Both the position numbers and the translations under genes were made by a program. A DNA stretch of 64,000 nucleotides from assembly GCA_041653875.1 (NCBI GenBank), contig JBAZEM010000012.1:1-64000 (forward strand), read 5' to 3'. Positions 22,241 through 31,027 of this stretch are shown here, in pieces. The notes below the pieces were generated by a model, which saw only the letters and a list, made by a program, of their open reading frames with translations, was not told the DNA's origin and did no database searches. Within the stretch, counting starts at the first letter, position 1. The number at the start of each line of letters is the position of its first letter. This stretch comes from VSJD01 sp041653875. GTDB lineage: Bacteria; Verrucomicrobiota; Kiritimatiellia; JAAZAB01.

Positions 22241-24154
22241 TTATTTGTTTTTATATTTTATCCATACTGACAAAATGGCAATATCGGCGGGGTTGACTCC
22301 TGGAATTCTGGATGCTTGCCCAAGATTATCGGGCCTGATTTTAATAAGTTTTTGTCGCGATTCATATTTTAAAGTTTTAATTTCATTATAGTCGATCCAT
22401 GAAGGTATAATGGTGGTTTCGTTTTTGTCCAAACGGGCGATTTGATTTTCTTCGCGCGCAATATAACCTTGATATTTTGCGCGAATCTCGATTTGTCGAA
22501 TAACTTCGTCAGGTAGTTTTTTGGCGCCTGGCAAATCATTGTATTTCATTTCCGGTCGGCATAGAATTTGAATTAGTGTGTGGTCATCAGAAAATATTTT
22601 ATCGAGCCTATTCAATTCATTATTGATTTCGACAGTATAACCGGCAATCTCATCTATAACCACTTTTGGCACAACACCAATCCTTTTGGCAATATTAAAC
22701 ATTCTGAAAATGGCATTATCTTGTCTGAGCAATAATCTGTGCTCTGCACGCGAAGTGAACATACGATAGGGTTCATCGATGCCTTTTGTAACGAGATCAT
22801 CTATCAGCACACCAATATAAGACTCATTCCGACTGAAATGAATCGGTTTTTCTCCACGAACTTTCATGACAGCATTTATACCGGCCACAAATCCTTGTGC
22901 CGCCGCTTCCTCATACCCCGTTGTTCCATTAATTTGACCGGCAAAAAAGATGTTTTCGACAAGTTTAGATTCAAGTGAATGATTCAATTGCGTTGGGTCG
23001 GAATAATCGTACTCAATCGCATATGCATAATGAATAAATTCCGCCTGTTCGAGCCCTGGTATTGACTTGATTAGTTCTTTTTGAATTTTTTCCGGAAAAC
23101 TATTGGAAACCCCGTTAGGGTATATTTCCATGGAATGACGTCCTTCCGGCTCAATGAAAACATGATGCTGTGAACGTCCCGGAAATTTAACAATTTTATC
23201 CTCAATTGAAGGGCAATAACGAACTCCTATACTTTTTATATATCCTCCGTAAAGTGAGCTTTGTGTTAAATTGTCATTAATAATATCATGTGTTTTTTGA
23301 GTAGTATGCGTCAAAAAACAAGGCAATTGGTTGCTTCCCGGCAACCATGGTCGCATAGAAACATCAAAATGTTCTACGTGGAACATTTTTTTCATCCACT
23401 CGATATCAGGCTCGCGATGTTCCACGTGGAACATTTTCAGATCTTCTTTTGCCGACTTTGAAAACAATGCCGGCGGCTCTACTCCAGGCTGAATGGCCAT
23501 TTTTGTATAATTAATTGTTCTTTTATCTAATCTCGGAGGAGTGCCTGTTTTAAAGCGCGCCAGTGAAAACCCCATATTTCTTAATGATTCACTTAATTGA
23601 GAAGTCGCTTGTTCGCCATATCTGCCACCAGGAAAACTTCTATTTCCAATATGAATTGTGCCATTTAAAAAAGTTCCTGCCGCCAATATTATTGTCTTTC
23701 CCTCTATCTTACCGCTATTTTTTAACTCGACTCCTCGTAATCGACCATTTTCAACCAATATTCCAATAACCAAATCCTCGATAATAACAAGATTTTGAGT
23801 GGCAATTAATATAGCCTGCATCCGTAATGAAAATATGGATTTATCGCATTGAGCACGATACGATTGAACAGCAGGACCTTTCCTGGTATTCAAAATCCTG
23901 AATTGAATACCTGTATAATCAGTATTGACAGCGATTTCTCCTCCAAGCGCATCAACTTCACAAACAAGGTGTGATTTTCCTATTCCGCCAATAGATGGAT
24001 TACAGGACATGCGGGCGATAGCTTTTCGATCAATTGTAACCAACGCTGTTTTTGCTCCCATCCTGGCGGAAACAAGAGCCGCCTCACACCCGGCATGTCC
24101 AGCGCCAATTACAATAACATCGAATGGAGAATTAACTGTTCGGAATGTAGTCAT
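22241..24154 (-). CDS. mnmG: tRNA uridine 5-carboxymethylaminomethyl modification enzyme MnmG (GidA)
   Basis: FAD protein that with MnmE modifies the wobble uridine of several tRNAs. 'DVIVIGAGHAGCEAALVSARM' begins the FAD fold (quoted in part), then 'ARMSCNPSIGGIGKSHL', 'KTGTPPRLDKRTI', 'YCPSIEDKIVKFPGR', 'GQINGTTGYEEAAAQG' and 'FTSRAEHRLLLRQDNA'. It has 637 residues. Compared with the usual sequence there is an extra segment of roughly 28 residues between about 240 and 265 that contains the hexapeptide MFHVEH twice. These are parS sites read in frame. The gene is far richer in A+T than most of the window. It is preceded by mnmE in the same orientation, with a repeat between. Confidence 0.97.
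   Translation of the reverse strand: MTTFRTVNSPFDVIVIGAGHAGCEAALVSARMGAKTALVTIDRKAIARMSCNPSIGGIGKSHLVCEVDALGGEIAVNTDYTGIQFRILNTRKGPAVQSYRAQCDKSIFSLRMQAILIATQNLVIIEDLVIGILVENGRLRGVELKNSGKIEGKTIILAAGTFLNGTIHIGNRSFPGGRYGEQATSQLSESLRNMGFSLARFKTGTPPRLDKRTINYTKMAIQPGVEPPALFSKSAKEDLKMFHVEHREPDIEWMKKMFHVEHFDVSMRPWLPGSNQLPCFLTHTTQKTHDIINDNLTQSSLYGGYIKSIGVRYCPSIEDKIVKFPGRSQHHVFIEPEGRHSMEIYPNGVSNSFPEKIQKELIKSIPGLEQAEFIHYAYAIEYDYSDPTQLNHSLESKLVENIFFAGQINGTTGYEEAAAQGFVAGINAVMKVRGEKPIHFSRNESYIGVLIDDLVTKGIDEPYRMFTSRAEHRLLLRQDNAIFRMFNIAKRIGVVPKVVIDEIAGYTVEINNELNRLDKIFSDDHTLIQILCRPEMKYNDLPGAKKLPDEVIRQIEIRAKYQGYIAREENQIARLDKNETTIIPSWIDYNEIKTLKYESRQKLIKIRPDNLGQASRIPGVNPADIAILSVWIKYKNK
23370..23385. promoter_or_regulatory. 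parS-like site 1 inside mnmG (one arm mismatch)
   Basis: TGTTCTACGTGGAACA differs from the perfect palindrome by one base. It encodes MFHVEH on the minus strand, and its centre is 48 bp from that of site 2. ParB/Noc-family sites have the core TGTTNCACGTGNAACA. Confidence 0.8.
23418..23433. promoter_or_regulatory. parS site 2 inside mnmG (perfect)
   Basis: TGTTCCACGTGGAACA is a perfect 16-bp palindrome. It equals the pseudomonad-type parS as I remember it and is two bases from the Bacillus consensus. ParB binds such sites as the chromosomal centromere, usually near the replication origin. Confidence 0.9.
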
Positions 24155-24173
24155 CTATTTACCGTAACTGTTC

Positions 24174-24345
24174 AGATAGGCACACAGGCACAGAGCACCA
24201 AAGGCACAAAGTGAAATAATCTCAAGAAAAACGACTTTTTGCTTGGCATAAAGCACCTCGAAAATGATATGCGACGGACATTCAATTACAATATTTGGAT
24301 GTTATCACGGAAACTTTGCGCCTCTGTGCCTCTGCCATTTTATAC
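24174..24345. repeat. Inverted word-pair element between mnmE and mnmG
   Basis: The left arm is GGCACACAGGCACAGAGCAC and the right arm is GCGCCTCTGTGCCTCTGCC, flanking about 120 bp of AT-rich DNA without a gene. Same architecture as 2408-2532, 5333-5515 and 48955-49285. Confidence 0.78.
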
Positions 24346-24356
24346 CTGATTAGCAA

Positions 24357-25724
24357 CTATTTACCAATGCAAAATCGAGAAAAAATAGAATTTAATAATT
24401 CGGAGTGATAAATTTTACCAGTTATCTGTCCTAAAGATTCAACTGCAAATCTTAAATGGGAAACCGCCAGAATAATGGATTCATCTTGCCCTGAGACCAT
24501 AATTTTTAATGCTTTTTCAATATCAGTATAAGATTTTTGAAGAACCTTTTTATGACGCTCGGAAATTATTGCATGTGGCTGACCTGAATAGGTAACCCCT
24601 AATTGTTCTATTATTTTTTCCTTTATTTCTTTAAGTCCTTTTCCTGCATTGAGTTGGGATTGTATATTAATAAATCCTGATATGTATCTTTCTTGAATTA
24701 GCGCGCCTAAATCAATCTTATTTATAATGACGATAGCTTTTTCAGTCTTTAATGATTTTAGATTGGAAACGTCTTCATTATCCAGCGGCATAGAAGCATC
24801 TATTATGTATAAATGAAGGTCTGCTTTCTGCATGTGATTCCTGGCGCGCTTGATCCCTTCTTGTTCGATCGCGCAGGTTGCGGTTCGTAAGCCGGCGGTG
24901 TCGACAAGCCGGATAGGAACCCCTTCCAAGATAATCGTCTCCTCAATGGTATCGCGGGTCGTTCCCGGAACTGGTGAAACAATGGCCCGGTTCTTACCAA
25001 GCAACGCATTCAGCAAGGTGGATTTTCCGACATTCGGCCGCCCGGATATGACGACTAACGCGCCCTCACGCAACAAATGCCCTTCTTCCCAGGTTTTCAG
25101 CAGACTGTCGATTTGTTCCAGAATCCTATTCACATGCGCGGTTGTCTCGGGAATAAGCGCGGGGGGGGCATCATCCTCCGAAAAATCCAGCGCCGCTTCA
25201 AGATCGGAGCACACGCGGACTACATTGTCGTAAATAGCGTTAAAAGAATCACTTAGGCCCCCTTCGAGCTGTTCGACAGCCGCCGCGGCGCTTCGATCCG
25301 ATTGTGATCGAATCAGGTCGAGAACCGCTTCGGCCTGAACCAGGTCAATGCGGCCGTTTAAAAACGCCCGTCTTGTAAATTCGCCCGGCTCGGCTATGCG
25401 TACACCCAAAGTTAATATTGTCTGCAGAATGCGCCGCGCGGAAACAAAGCCTCCATGGCACTGAATTTCCACCACATCTTCGCGCGTGTAACTGTGCGGG
25501 GCGCGCATAACGAGCAAAACGGCTTCATCAAGGGCGCGCGCGCCGGATTTGACAAGGCCGCGCAGAAAAACGCCGGGGGCCCGGCGCGATGGCGGCGCCC
25601 CGGTATTGGAAAAAATGCGGTCGGCTACCGCCAGGCTTCTATCTCCTGAAATACGAATAATGGCGATTCCGGCCTCACCCGGCGCCGTAGCGATGGCTGC
25701 GATGGTATGGGACTGGTCATTCAT
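24357..25724 (-). CDS. mnmE: tRNA modification GTPase MnmE (TrmE)
   Basis: GTPase partner of MnmG. The N-terminal folate-binding domain begins 'HTIAAIATAPGEAGIAIIRI'. The G domain has GRPNVGKS (P-loop), TTRDT, DTAGLR and NKID. The C-terminus ends FCIGK, the invariant catalytic cysteine motif. It has 455 residues, normal for the family. A sharp change of base composition lies near 24,790-24,840, within the G domain: the 5' part is GC-rich, and the 3' part is AT-rich like mnmG. No frameshift is seen. Confidence 0.97.
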   Translation of the reverse strand: MNDQSHTIAAIATAPGEAGIAIIRISGDRSLAVADRIFSNTGAPPSRRAPGVFLRGLVKSGARALDEAVLLVMRAPHSYTREDVVEIQCHGGFVSARRILQTILTLGVRIAEPGEFTRRAFLNGRIDLVQAEAVLDLIRSQSDRSAAAAVEQLEGGLSDSFNAIYDNVVRVCSDLEAALDFSEDDAPPALIPETTAHVNRILEQIDSLLKTWEEGHLLREGALVVISGRPNVGKSTLLNALLGKNRAIVSPVPGTTRDTIEETIILEGVPIRLVDTAGLRTATCAIEQEGIKRARNHMQKADLHLYIIDASMPLDNEDVSNLKSLKTEKAIVIINKIDLGALIQERYISGFINIQSQLNAGKGLKEIKEKIIEQLGVTYSGQPHAIISERHKKVLQKSYTDIEKALKIMVSGQDESIILAVSHLRFAVESLGQITGKIYHSELLNSIFSRFCIGK

Positions 25725-25874
25725 CGAAGAGAGATTCTTGCAAATTTCGTTGGTTTTGCAATCATGGACCGGAAGTTACTTAAATGTTTTAACCGCCGGC
25801 GGCCGGCGGTGTATTCGCCGAGTAGTTTCGATCGGAAAATAAACGGACGGCCGAGGGCGGACAACAGAAGATAA

Positions 25875-27083
25875 ATGAAAATTCTTTTTCTGACAAAACT
25901 ACTGCCGAACCCCCTGGGGATCAGCGGATCCATCATTATTTATAATCGCATCCGTTACCTGGTGGAATGCGGTCATCAGGTGAGCTTGCTTTCATTCGTT
26001 CGCCCGGAAGATGAGCCCTATGTGGCGGCGATCCGTCCGCTGGTGGCGGAGCTCGAACTGCTTCCGGCGCCGCAGGCGGAATCGCCGCTCAAACGTTTCG
26101 CCTATCAATTGTTTTCCACCATACCCTCGCCGTTTCGCGAGATGCGCGCCTGGACCATGCGTCACCGCGTGGGCGAGATGGTAGAGCGCGCCCACGTTCA
26201 CGTGGTCATTGCCGAGTTTTCCGCCATGGGGCAATATCTGTATCGCAACCCGTATCTGCCCGCAGTGCGCCGCATCATTTCCTGTCACGAGTGCTGCACA
26301 AAAGCCCTTGCGATGGCCATCCGCTTCCATCGTTGGTCGCCCGCGGGTCTGATGAAACAGGCCGGATTCAGCCAGGTGCAACGGTACGAATTTGCCATGT
26401 ACCACAATGCGGATCATATCCTGGTGCTCACGTCCCAGGAACGCCATGTTCTCTTGAACTACGCGCCTAATCTCCGCGTCACCGTGGTGCCGCACGGCGT
26501 GGATGTGAATTATTATTCGCTGTCACCAATGGCCGGACGGGAAGAAAGCCTGATTTTTGTCGGCTACTATTTTAACGAATCCAACCGGGATGCCGTCCAT
26601 TGGTTTGTGCGCACAGTCTGGCCACAGCTGAAAAAAACGCGCCCGCAACTCAGGTTTTATATCGTCGGACGGGGCGCCACGTCATCGATCCGGGACCTGG
26701 CGCGGCACGACCCGCAAATTGTGGTCACGGGGGAAGTCCAGGATATCCGGCCGTACCTGGCCAGGGCCAGGGTCTTTATTTGTCCAATCCGCATGGGCTC
26801 CGGATTTCGCGCCAAGATTTTGGAAGCGATGGCCAGCGGCGTGCCGGTGGTTTCAACCTCGCTGGGCGCGGAAGGCATTCCCTCCGGGGGCGGCGAAACG
26901 CTTCTGCTGGCGGATACGCCCGCACAAATGTTGAGATGTGTGCGCCTGTTGCTTATGGACGCCGAAATGGGCGCGAACATGGCCGCCAAAGCCCGGGAAC
27001 TGGTGGTCAATCGCTTCGCCCGCAAAAACGGGATGGACGCGCTCAATCGCGTAGTCAACGATGTGGTCGCGGGGCGGGATTAA
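25875..27083 (+). CDS. GT4-type glycosyltransferase
   Basis: Two-lobed GT-B transferase for envelope or exopolysaccharide sugars. The N-terminus 'MKILFLTKLLPNPLGISGS' holds the first strand and glycine loop. The donor-binding half has 'VVPHGVDVNYY', 'FVGYYFNESN', 'VVTGEVQDIRPYLARARVFI' and 'GSGFRAKILEAMASGVPVVS'. It has 402 residues. The donor sugar cannot be told. It is divergent from mnmE, and its last 29 bases overlap the convergent methyltransferase gene. Confidence 0.88.
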   Translation: MKILFLTKLLPNPLGISGSIIIYNRIRYLVECGHQVSLLSFVRPEDEPYVAAIRPLVAELELLPAPQAESPLKRFAYQLFSTIPSPFREMRAWTMRHRVGEMVERAHVHVVIAEFSAMGQYLYRNPYLPAVRRIISCHECCTKALAMAIRFHRWSPAGLMKQAGFSQVQRYEFAMYHNADHILVLTSQERHVLLNYAPNLRVTVVPHGVDVNYYSLSPMAGREESLIFVGYYFNESNRDAVHWFVRTVWPQLKKTRPQLRFYIVGRGATSSIRDLARHDPQIVVTGEVQDIRPYLARARVFICPIRMGSGFRAKILEAMASGVPVVSTSLGAEGIPSGGGETLLLADTPAQMLRCVRLLLMDAEMGANMAAKARELVVNRFARKNGMDALNRVVNDVVAGRD

Positions 27084-28356
27084 CGGCGCGTTTCATCCGG
27101 GCAATGAACATGCCGTTGCTGTCGGCCTTCCAGGGCCAGATCCAGACTTGCCCCGGCGTCGGTTGCCCGTCCAGGGGATGCGGCGCCGGCTCCAGTTGAA
27201 AATCAGGGCGCGCGCCGAGGAAGGCGGTAATCATCGCCTTGGTCTCCGCCTGCGTCAAGGTGCATACGGCATAAACCAGGCGGCCGCCAGGGCGCACTTT
27301 ATCGGTGCCGGCCAACAGGAGCTGTTCCTGGATGATCCGCAGCTGGGCGATGCCGCACTCCGTGGTGCGCCAGCGGGCATCGGGATTGCGCGCCCAGGTG
27401 CCGATGCCCGAACAGGGCGCATCGATCAAGACGCCGTCAAAGCATTGGCCCGGCGCGGGATCCCTGGTCCCATCCCAGGCGAGACACTCGATTATGTTCC
27501 GGCGTCGGCTGCGGGCGCGCTGTCGCAGTGCGTCCAAGCTTCCAGAGCGCACATCCGTGGCAAGAATCGCGCCGGTGTTTTTCATAAGGTCGGCCAAGTG
27601 CAGGCTCTTGCCTCCGGCGCCGGCGCAGACGTCCCACCAATGTTCCCCGCGCGCGGGCGCGCAGATCCAACCGACACATTGGGAGGCCAAGTCCTGGATT
27701 TCGAAAGGGACTTCCGCGGAGAGACGTTCCAGGTCGGGCGCGCCCTGCAAACGGATTGCGCCGGCAATTTGCGGATGAGCGGACGCCGGGATCGCATGCC
27801 GCGCCAGCGCGGCGGACATCCGTTCCTGAGCATCGCGTTCCACCCGGACCCAGGTTGGCGGCCGAACCTGGAACGCCTGGATACATTGCCGAAGATGCGC
27901 GCCTTGTTCCGTATCGTGAGGCGCATACAACCGGGCGGACAGCCAGGCCGGCGTCAACTGCTCGATGGCGGGCGGCGGCGTCCCGAGCCAATGACCGGCC
28001 TGCTTCGCTTTCTCCTCTACAGTCATGCCGCCGGCAGGCTGCGGGCTCAAGCGGATCGATCGGCTCTGTTCGGCCAGGAGCGTCGCCGCCGGATGGGTTT
28101 CCATGGCATCCAACATATAAGCCATGGCGCAACGCGCCGGTTCCAACGGCGCCAGCCAGCCCCGCCAGCGAAACCATGAAAAAACCAGCGCGGAAAAAAA
28201 CCGCCGGTCGCGCGAGCCAAATTCCGGATGCTCCCGATAATAACGGCGCAGGGTCTGGTCGGCGGGATGGCCCCGGCCCACCGCCTCTTCCAGTTGCCGG
28301 ATCAAGGGCTCGGCCAGTTCGGCTTGTTTACGGGCGGCTTTGGGTGGCAAAGTCAT
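27055..28356 (-). CDS. RsmB/NSUN-family rRNA (cytosine-C5) methyltransferase
   Basis: SAM-dependent m5C methyltransferase. The SAM loop is 'WWDVCAGAGGKSLHLADL'. The two active-site segments are 'LIDAPCSGIGTWARNPDARW' and 'RLVYAVCTLTQAE', in which the cysteine of 'VCT' takes the place of the usual 'TCS' catalytic Cys. The N-terminal part of about 200 residues is helical and poorly conserved. I place the start at the ATG at 28356 (MTLPPKAARK); the frame opens to 28443. At about 433 residues it has RsmB length. It could be another member of the NOL1/NOP2/Sun group. Convergent with the glycosyltransferase. Confidence 0.87.
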   Translation of the reverse strand: MTLPPKAARKQAELAEPLIRQLEEAVGRGHPADQTLRRYYREHPEFGSRDRRFFSALVFSWFRWRGWLAPLEPARCAMAYMLDAMETHPAATLLAEQSRSIRLSPQPAGGMTVEEKAKQAGHWLGTPPPAIEQLTPAWLSARLYAPHDTEQGAHLRQCIQAFQVRPPTWVRVERDAQERMSAALARHAIPASAHPQIAGAIRLQGAPDLERLSAEVPFEIQDLASQCVGWICAPARGEHWWDVCAGAGGKSLHLADLMKNTGAILATDVRSGSLDALRQRARSRRRNIIECLAWDGTRDPAPGQCFDGVLIDAPCSGIGTWARNPDARWRTTECGIAQLRIIQEQLLLAGTDKVRPGGRLVYAVCTLTQAETKAMITAFLGARPDFQLEPAPHPLDGQPTPGQVWIWPWKADSNGMFIARMKRAVNPAPRPHR

Positions 28357-28499
28357 GGCCTGCAATCTACACCCGGCGGCCGCTGGCGGCAATCCGGTTG
28401 TTTTCATCCTTGCCGGACCGGAAGCCAATATGGTAGCTTTCAACTACGAGGCGTTGGCGGTGTCGGCCGCCGGTTGCCGGAACAACAAGGGGATTCATT

Positions 28500-29663
28500 A
28501 TGGCTTCTGAACTTGCGTTTGTCCTGATCAATCCATACACCATCGCAAAGTCGCGGACGGGCGGCGTCATCGGCCGGTTCATGAGCCGCACCGGGTTGGA
28601 CTTGGTGGCGGCCCGAATGTTTTCACCGGGGAAGGAATTGGTCGAAACTTATGCGGCCATGGTGGGCAAAGATAAGAACTTGAAACCCGACGTCCGCCGG
28701 CTTCTGGCTGACTACGTGTTTGGCTCCTATGCTCCCGACGCCGTCACCGGTCGCCGGCGGCGGGTCATGATGATCCTGTTGGAAGGCGAAGCGGCCATCC
28801 AGAAAGTCAGGGATATGGCCGGACCGGTGACCATGGGCGGCGGCGAAACCATCCGCGACACATTTGGCGACTACGTGGTGAACGGCAATAAACAGGTCAG
28901 TTATTTCGAGCCGGCGGTGCTGATCGGTTCGGACCGGGAGGAAACCGCCGCAACGCTCAAACTCTGGAGCGCTCATGCGCTCTCCGACGGCGGGTTCCTG
29001 CAAAACACGGTGGATAATAGCCCCGACGACACGGGCTGGCAACGCACGCTGGTGCTGATCAAGCCGGACAACTTCCGCTTCCCGAGCGCCAAGCCGGGCA
29101 ATATCATCGACCTTTTGTCGCGGTCCGGCCTGCGGATCGTTGCCGCCAAAGTCCACCGCATGAGCGTGGCGCAAGCCGAGGAATTTTATCGGCCGGTGCG
29201 CCAGGTGTTGCGCGAGAAAATGAAGCGCGCGGTTTCCGAAAGGGCCGCCAAAGCCCTGGAGGCGGAGTTGGGCATCGCCATCCCGGACACCGTCCGGCAT
29301 TTGCTCGAAGAACAACTGGGACCGCTTTTTGGCGACGAACAATTCAACCAGATCGTCAAATTTATGACCGGCTGTTATCCGCCAACCTGCGCGCCGCAGG
29401 ACAAAAACAAGGATGGCCCCAGCAAATGCCTGGCCCTGATATATGGCGGCGTGGGCGCTGTGGAAAAAATTCGCCGCCTGCTGGGTGCCACCGACCCGAA
29501 CAAAGCACAACCCGGCTCAGTGCGGCGTGAATTTGGGCTCGACGTCATGGTTAACGCCGCGCACGCCTCCGATTCCGTGGAAAACGCCGAGCGCGAAATC
29601 GGCATCGTCAAGGTGGATGAAGACCGCATTACCCCCTGGGTGCGCAAATACTACGGGGATTAA
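28500..29663 (+). CDS. Two-domain nucleoside diphosphate kinase
   Basis: NDK transfers gamma-phosphate between nucleoside di- and triphosphates. Two NDK domains are fused here. Domain 1 (about 1-130: 'AFVLINPYTIAKSRTGG', then 'GETIRDTFGDYV') has Phe-Gly where the active-site His should be, so it is probably inactive. Domain 2 (about 180-387: 'TLVLIKPDNF', 'SGLRIVAAKVHRMS', 'NAAHASDSVENAEREI') retains His355 in the N-x-x-H-x-S-D-S motif. The second domain also has a long insert (about 240-300). Proteins of this layout are known to me from Verrucomicrobia and relatives. It stands alone between opposing neighbours. Confidence 0.88.
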   Translation: MASELAFVLINPYTIAKSRTGGVIGRFMSRTGLDLVAARMFSPGKELVETYAAMVGKDKNLKPDVRRLLADYVFGSYAPDAVTGRRRRVMMILLEGEAAIQKVRDMAGPVTMGGGETIRDTFGDYVVNGNKQVSYFEPAVLIGSDREETAATLKLWSAHALSDGGFLQNTVDNSPDDTGWQRTLVLIKPDNFRFPSAKPGNIIDLLSRSGLRIVAAKVHRMSVAQAEEFYRPVRQVLREKMKRAVSERAAKALEAELGIAIPDTVRHLLEEQLGPLFGDEQFNQIVKFMTGCYPPTCAPQDKNKDGPSKCLALIYGGVGAVEKIRRLLGATDPNKAQPGSVRREFGLDVMVNAAHASDSVENAEREIGIVKVDEDRITPWVRKYYGD

Positions 29664-30003
29664 ACACGGCGCCGTTGGAGACCGTCCTGGGCGCAATCCG
29701 AGCGATCGCTCGAACAAAAAGAGAAGATCGCCGGGCCGGCTGTCGGGCAACCCGAAGAACCGGAAGCCGAGTCGTTCGTCAAAATCCCGCAGATCGCCAT
29801 GGGTCATGTGCGACCGTCCCGCCGCCATAATTTAGAAAAGCGCCTCGCCCCCCCCGTCTATCTGGCAAGGTTAACGGCAAATTCAACGGGCCTGATCGCT
29901 CAACCGCCCCCAAAATGCCGGGCTTGAACCGGCCTGAAACTATAGTTGACAGCCACGCTTGGTAAAATTAGAGTTGCCGTCAAATACATGGGGTTGTTCG
30001 AGT
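29664..30003. other. Intergenic region after ndk
   Basis: About 340 bp. An open frame on the minus strand (29690-29828, starting MAAGRSHMTHGDLRDFDERL) reads sensibly for about 45 residues but has no recognised homologue and no clear ribosome binding site. I leave it unannotated. The right end holds the promoter of the epimerase. Confidence 0.5.
29946..29974 (+). promoter_or_regulatory. Candidate sigma-70 promoter of the epimerase-dehydrogenase pair
   Basis: TTGACA (29946-29951), 17 bp, TAGAGT (29969-29974). The start codon at 30004 is 30 bp downstream. Confidence 0.5.
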
Positions 30004-31011
30004 ATGAAGATATTAGTCACCGGGGCGGCGGGCTTTATCGGGTTTCATGTGGCGCGGCGGTTACTCGAACGCGGCGACCAGGTTGTCGGCTGGGACAACA
30101 TCAACGCTTATTACGACGTGAACCTTAAAGCGGCGCGTTTGAAACTGCTGAGCGGCGACGCCAAATTCACGTTTCGGAAAATAGAGCTGGCGCAGACGGA
30201 ATCGGTGGCGGCGGCTTTCGAGGACGCCGCTCCGGAACAGGTGGTCCACATGGCGGCGCAGGCGGGCGTCCGGTATTCGTTAAAAAATCCACACGTTTAT
30301 ATCGACAGTAATATCAACGGTTTTTTGAATATTCTGGAAGCCTGCCGCTATCGGCAGATCCGGCACCTGGTCTATGCGTCCTCCGGTTCCGTTTATGGGA
30401 TGAACAAGGTCGCCCCTTTTTCCATTCACCACAACGTGGATCACCCCATCAGCTTATATGCGGCCACCAAGAAAGCCAACGAGTTGATGGCGCATTCGTA
30501 TAGCCATCTATACGGCCTGCCGACAACCGGCTTGCGGCTTTTCACCGTCTATGGGCCCTGGGGCCGGCCGGATATGGCCCTGTTTCTCTTTACGCGCGCC
30601 ATCCTGGAGGGCCGGCCCATCCAAGTGTTCAATTACGGAAAAATGCAACGCGATTTTACCTATATCGACGACATTGTCGAAGGCATTATCCGGGTGCTGG
30701 ATCGGCCCCCCCAGGCCAACGCCGGCTGGGACCAGGTCAATGCGGACCCCGGGACCAGCAGCGCTCCTTACCGGGTCTATAACATCGGAAATCATAAACC
30801 GGAACACCTCCTGCGGCTTATCGAAATACTGGAGTCCCGCCTGGGAAAACAGGCGAAGAAGGAGCTTCTGCCCATGCAGGCCGGCGACATGGAAATCACC
30901 TGCGCGGATGTCGCGGATTTGGCGCGGGACACAGGCTTTCAGCCGGACACTCCCATAGAGGCGGGCATTGAAAAATTCGTGGATTGGTATCGGGAGTTTT
31001 ATCGGGTGTAA
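30004..31011 (+). CDS. NAD-dependent UDP-glucuronate 4-epimerase-like protein
   Basis: Extended short-chain dehydrogenase that inverts C4 of a nucleotide sugar, most likely UDP-glucuronate to UDP-galacturonate. 'MKILVTGAAGFIGFHVARRL' carries the NAD glycine motif, and 'WDNINAYYDVNLKAARL' is the subfamily signature. 'HMAAQAGVRYSL', 'SSGSVYG', and 'SLYAATKKANELMAHSY', with the catalytic Tyr-x3-Lys, follow. It has 335 residues from the ATG at 30004. The next gene, a nucleotide-sugar dehydrogenase, follows after 16 bp, so the pair supplies uronic acid precursors for surface polysaccharide. Confidence 0.92.
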   Translation: MKILVTGAAGFIGFHVARRLLERGDQVVGWDNINAYYDVNLKAARLKLLSGDAKFTFRKIELAQTESVAAAFEDAAPEQVVHMAAQAGVRYSLKNPHVYIDSNINGFLNILEACRYRQIRHLVYASSGSVYGMNKVAPFSIHHNVDHPISLYAATKKANELMAHSYSHLYGLPTTGLRLFTVYGPWGRPDMALFLFTRAILEGRPIQVFNYGKMQRDFTYIDDIVEGIIRVLDRPPQANAGWDQVNADPGTSSAPYRVYNIGNHKPEHLLRLIEILESRLGKQAKKELLPMQAGDMEITCADVADLARDTGFQPDTPIEAGIEKFVDWYREFYRV

Positions 31012-31027
31012 TTATGGGGAAGAATTC

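Noticed and set aside
29690..29828. Possible small protein MTHGDLRDFDERL...
   Set aside because: Sensible composition for about 45 residues, but no ribosome binding site, no homologue recognised, and it overlaps the ndk 3' region in longer form. Not strong enough.
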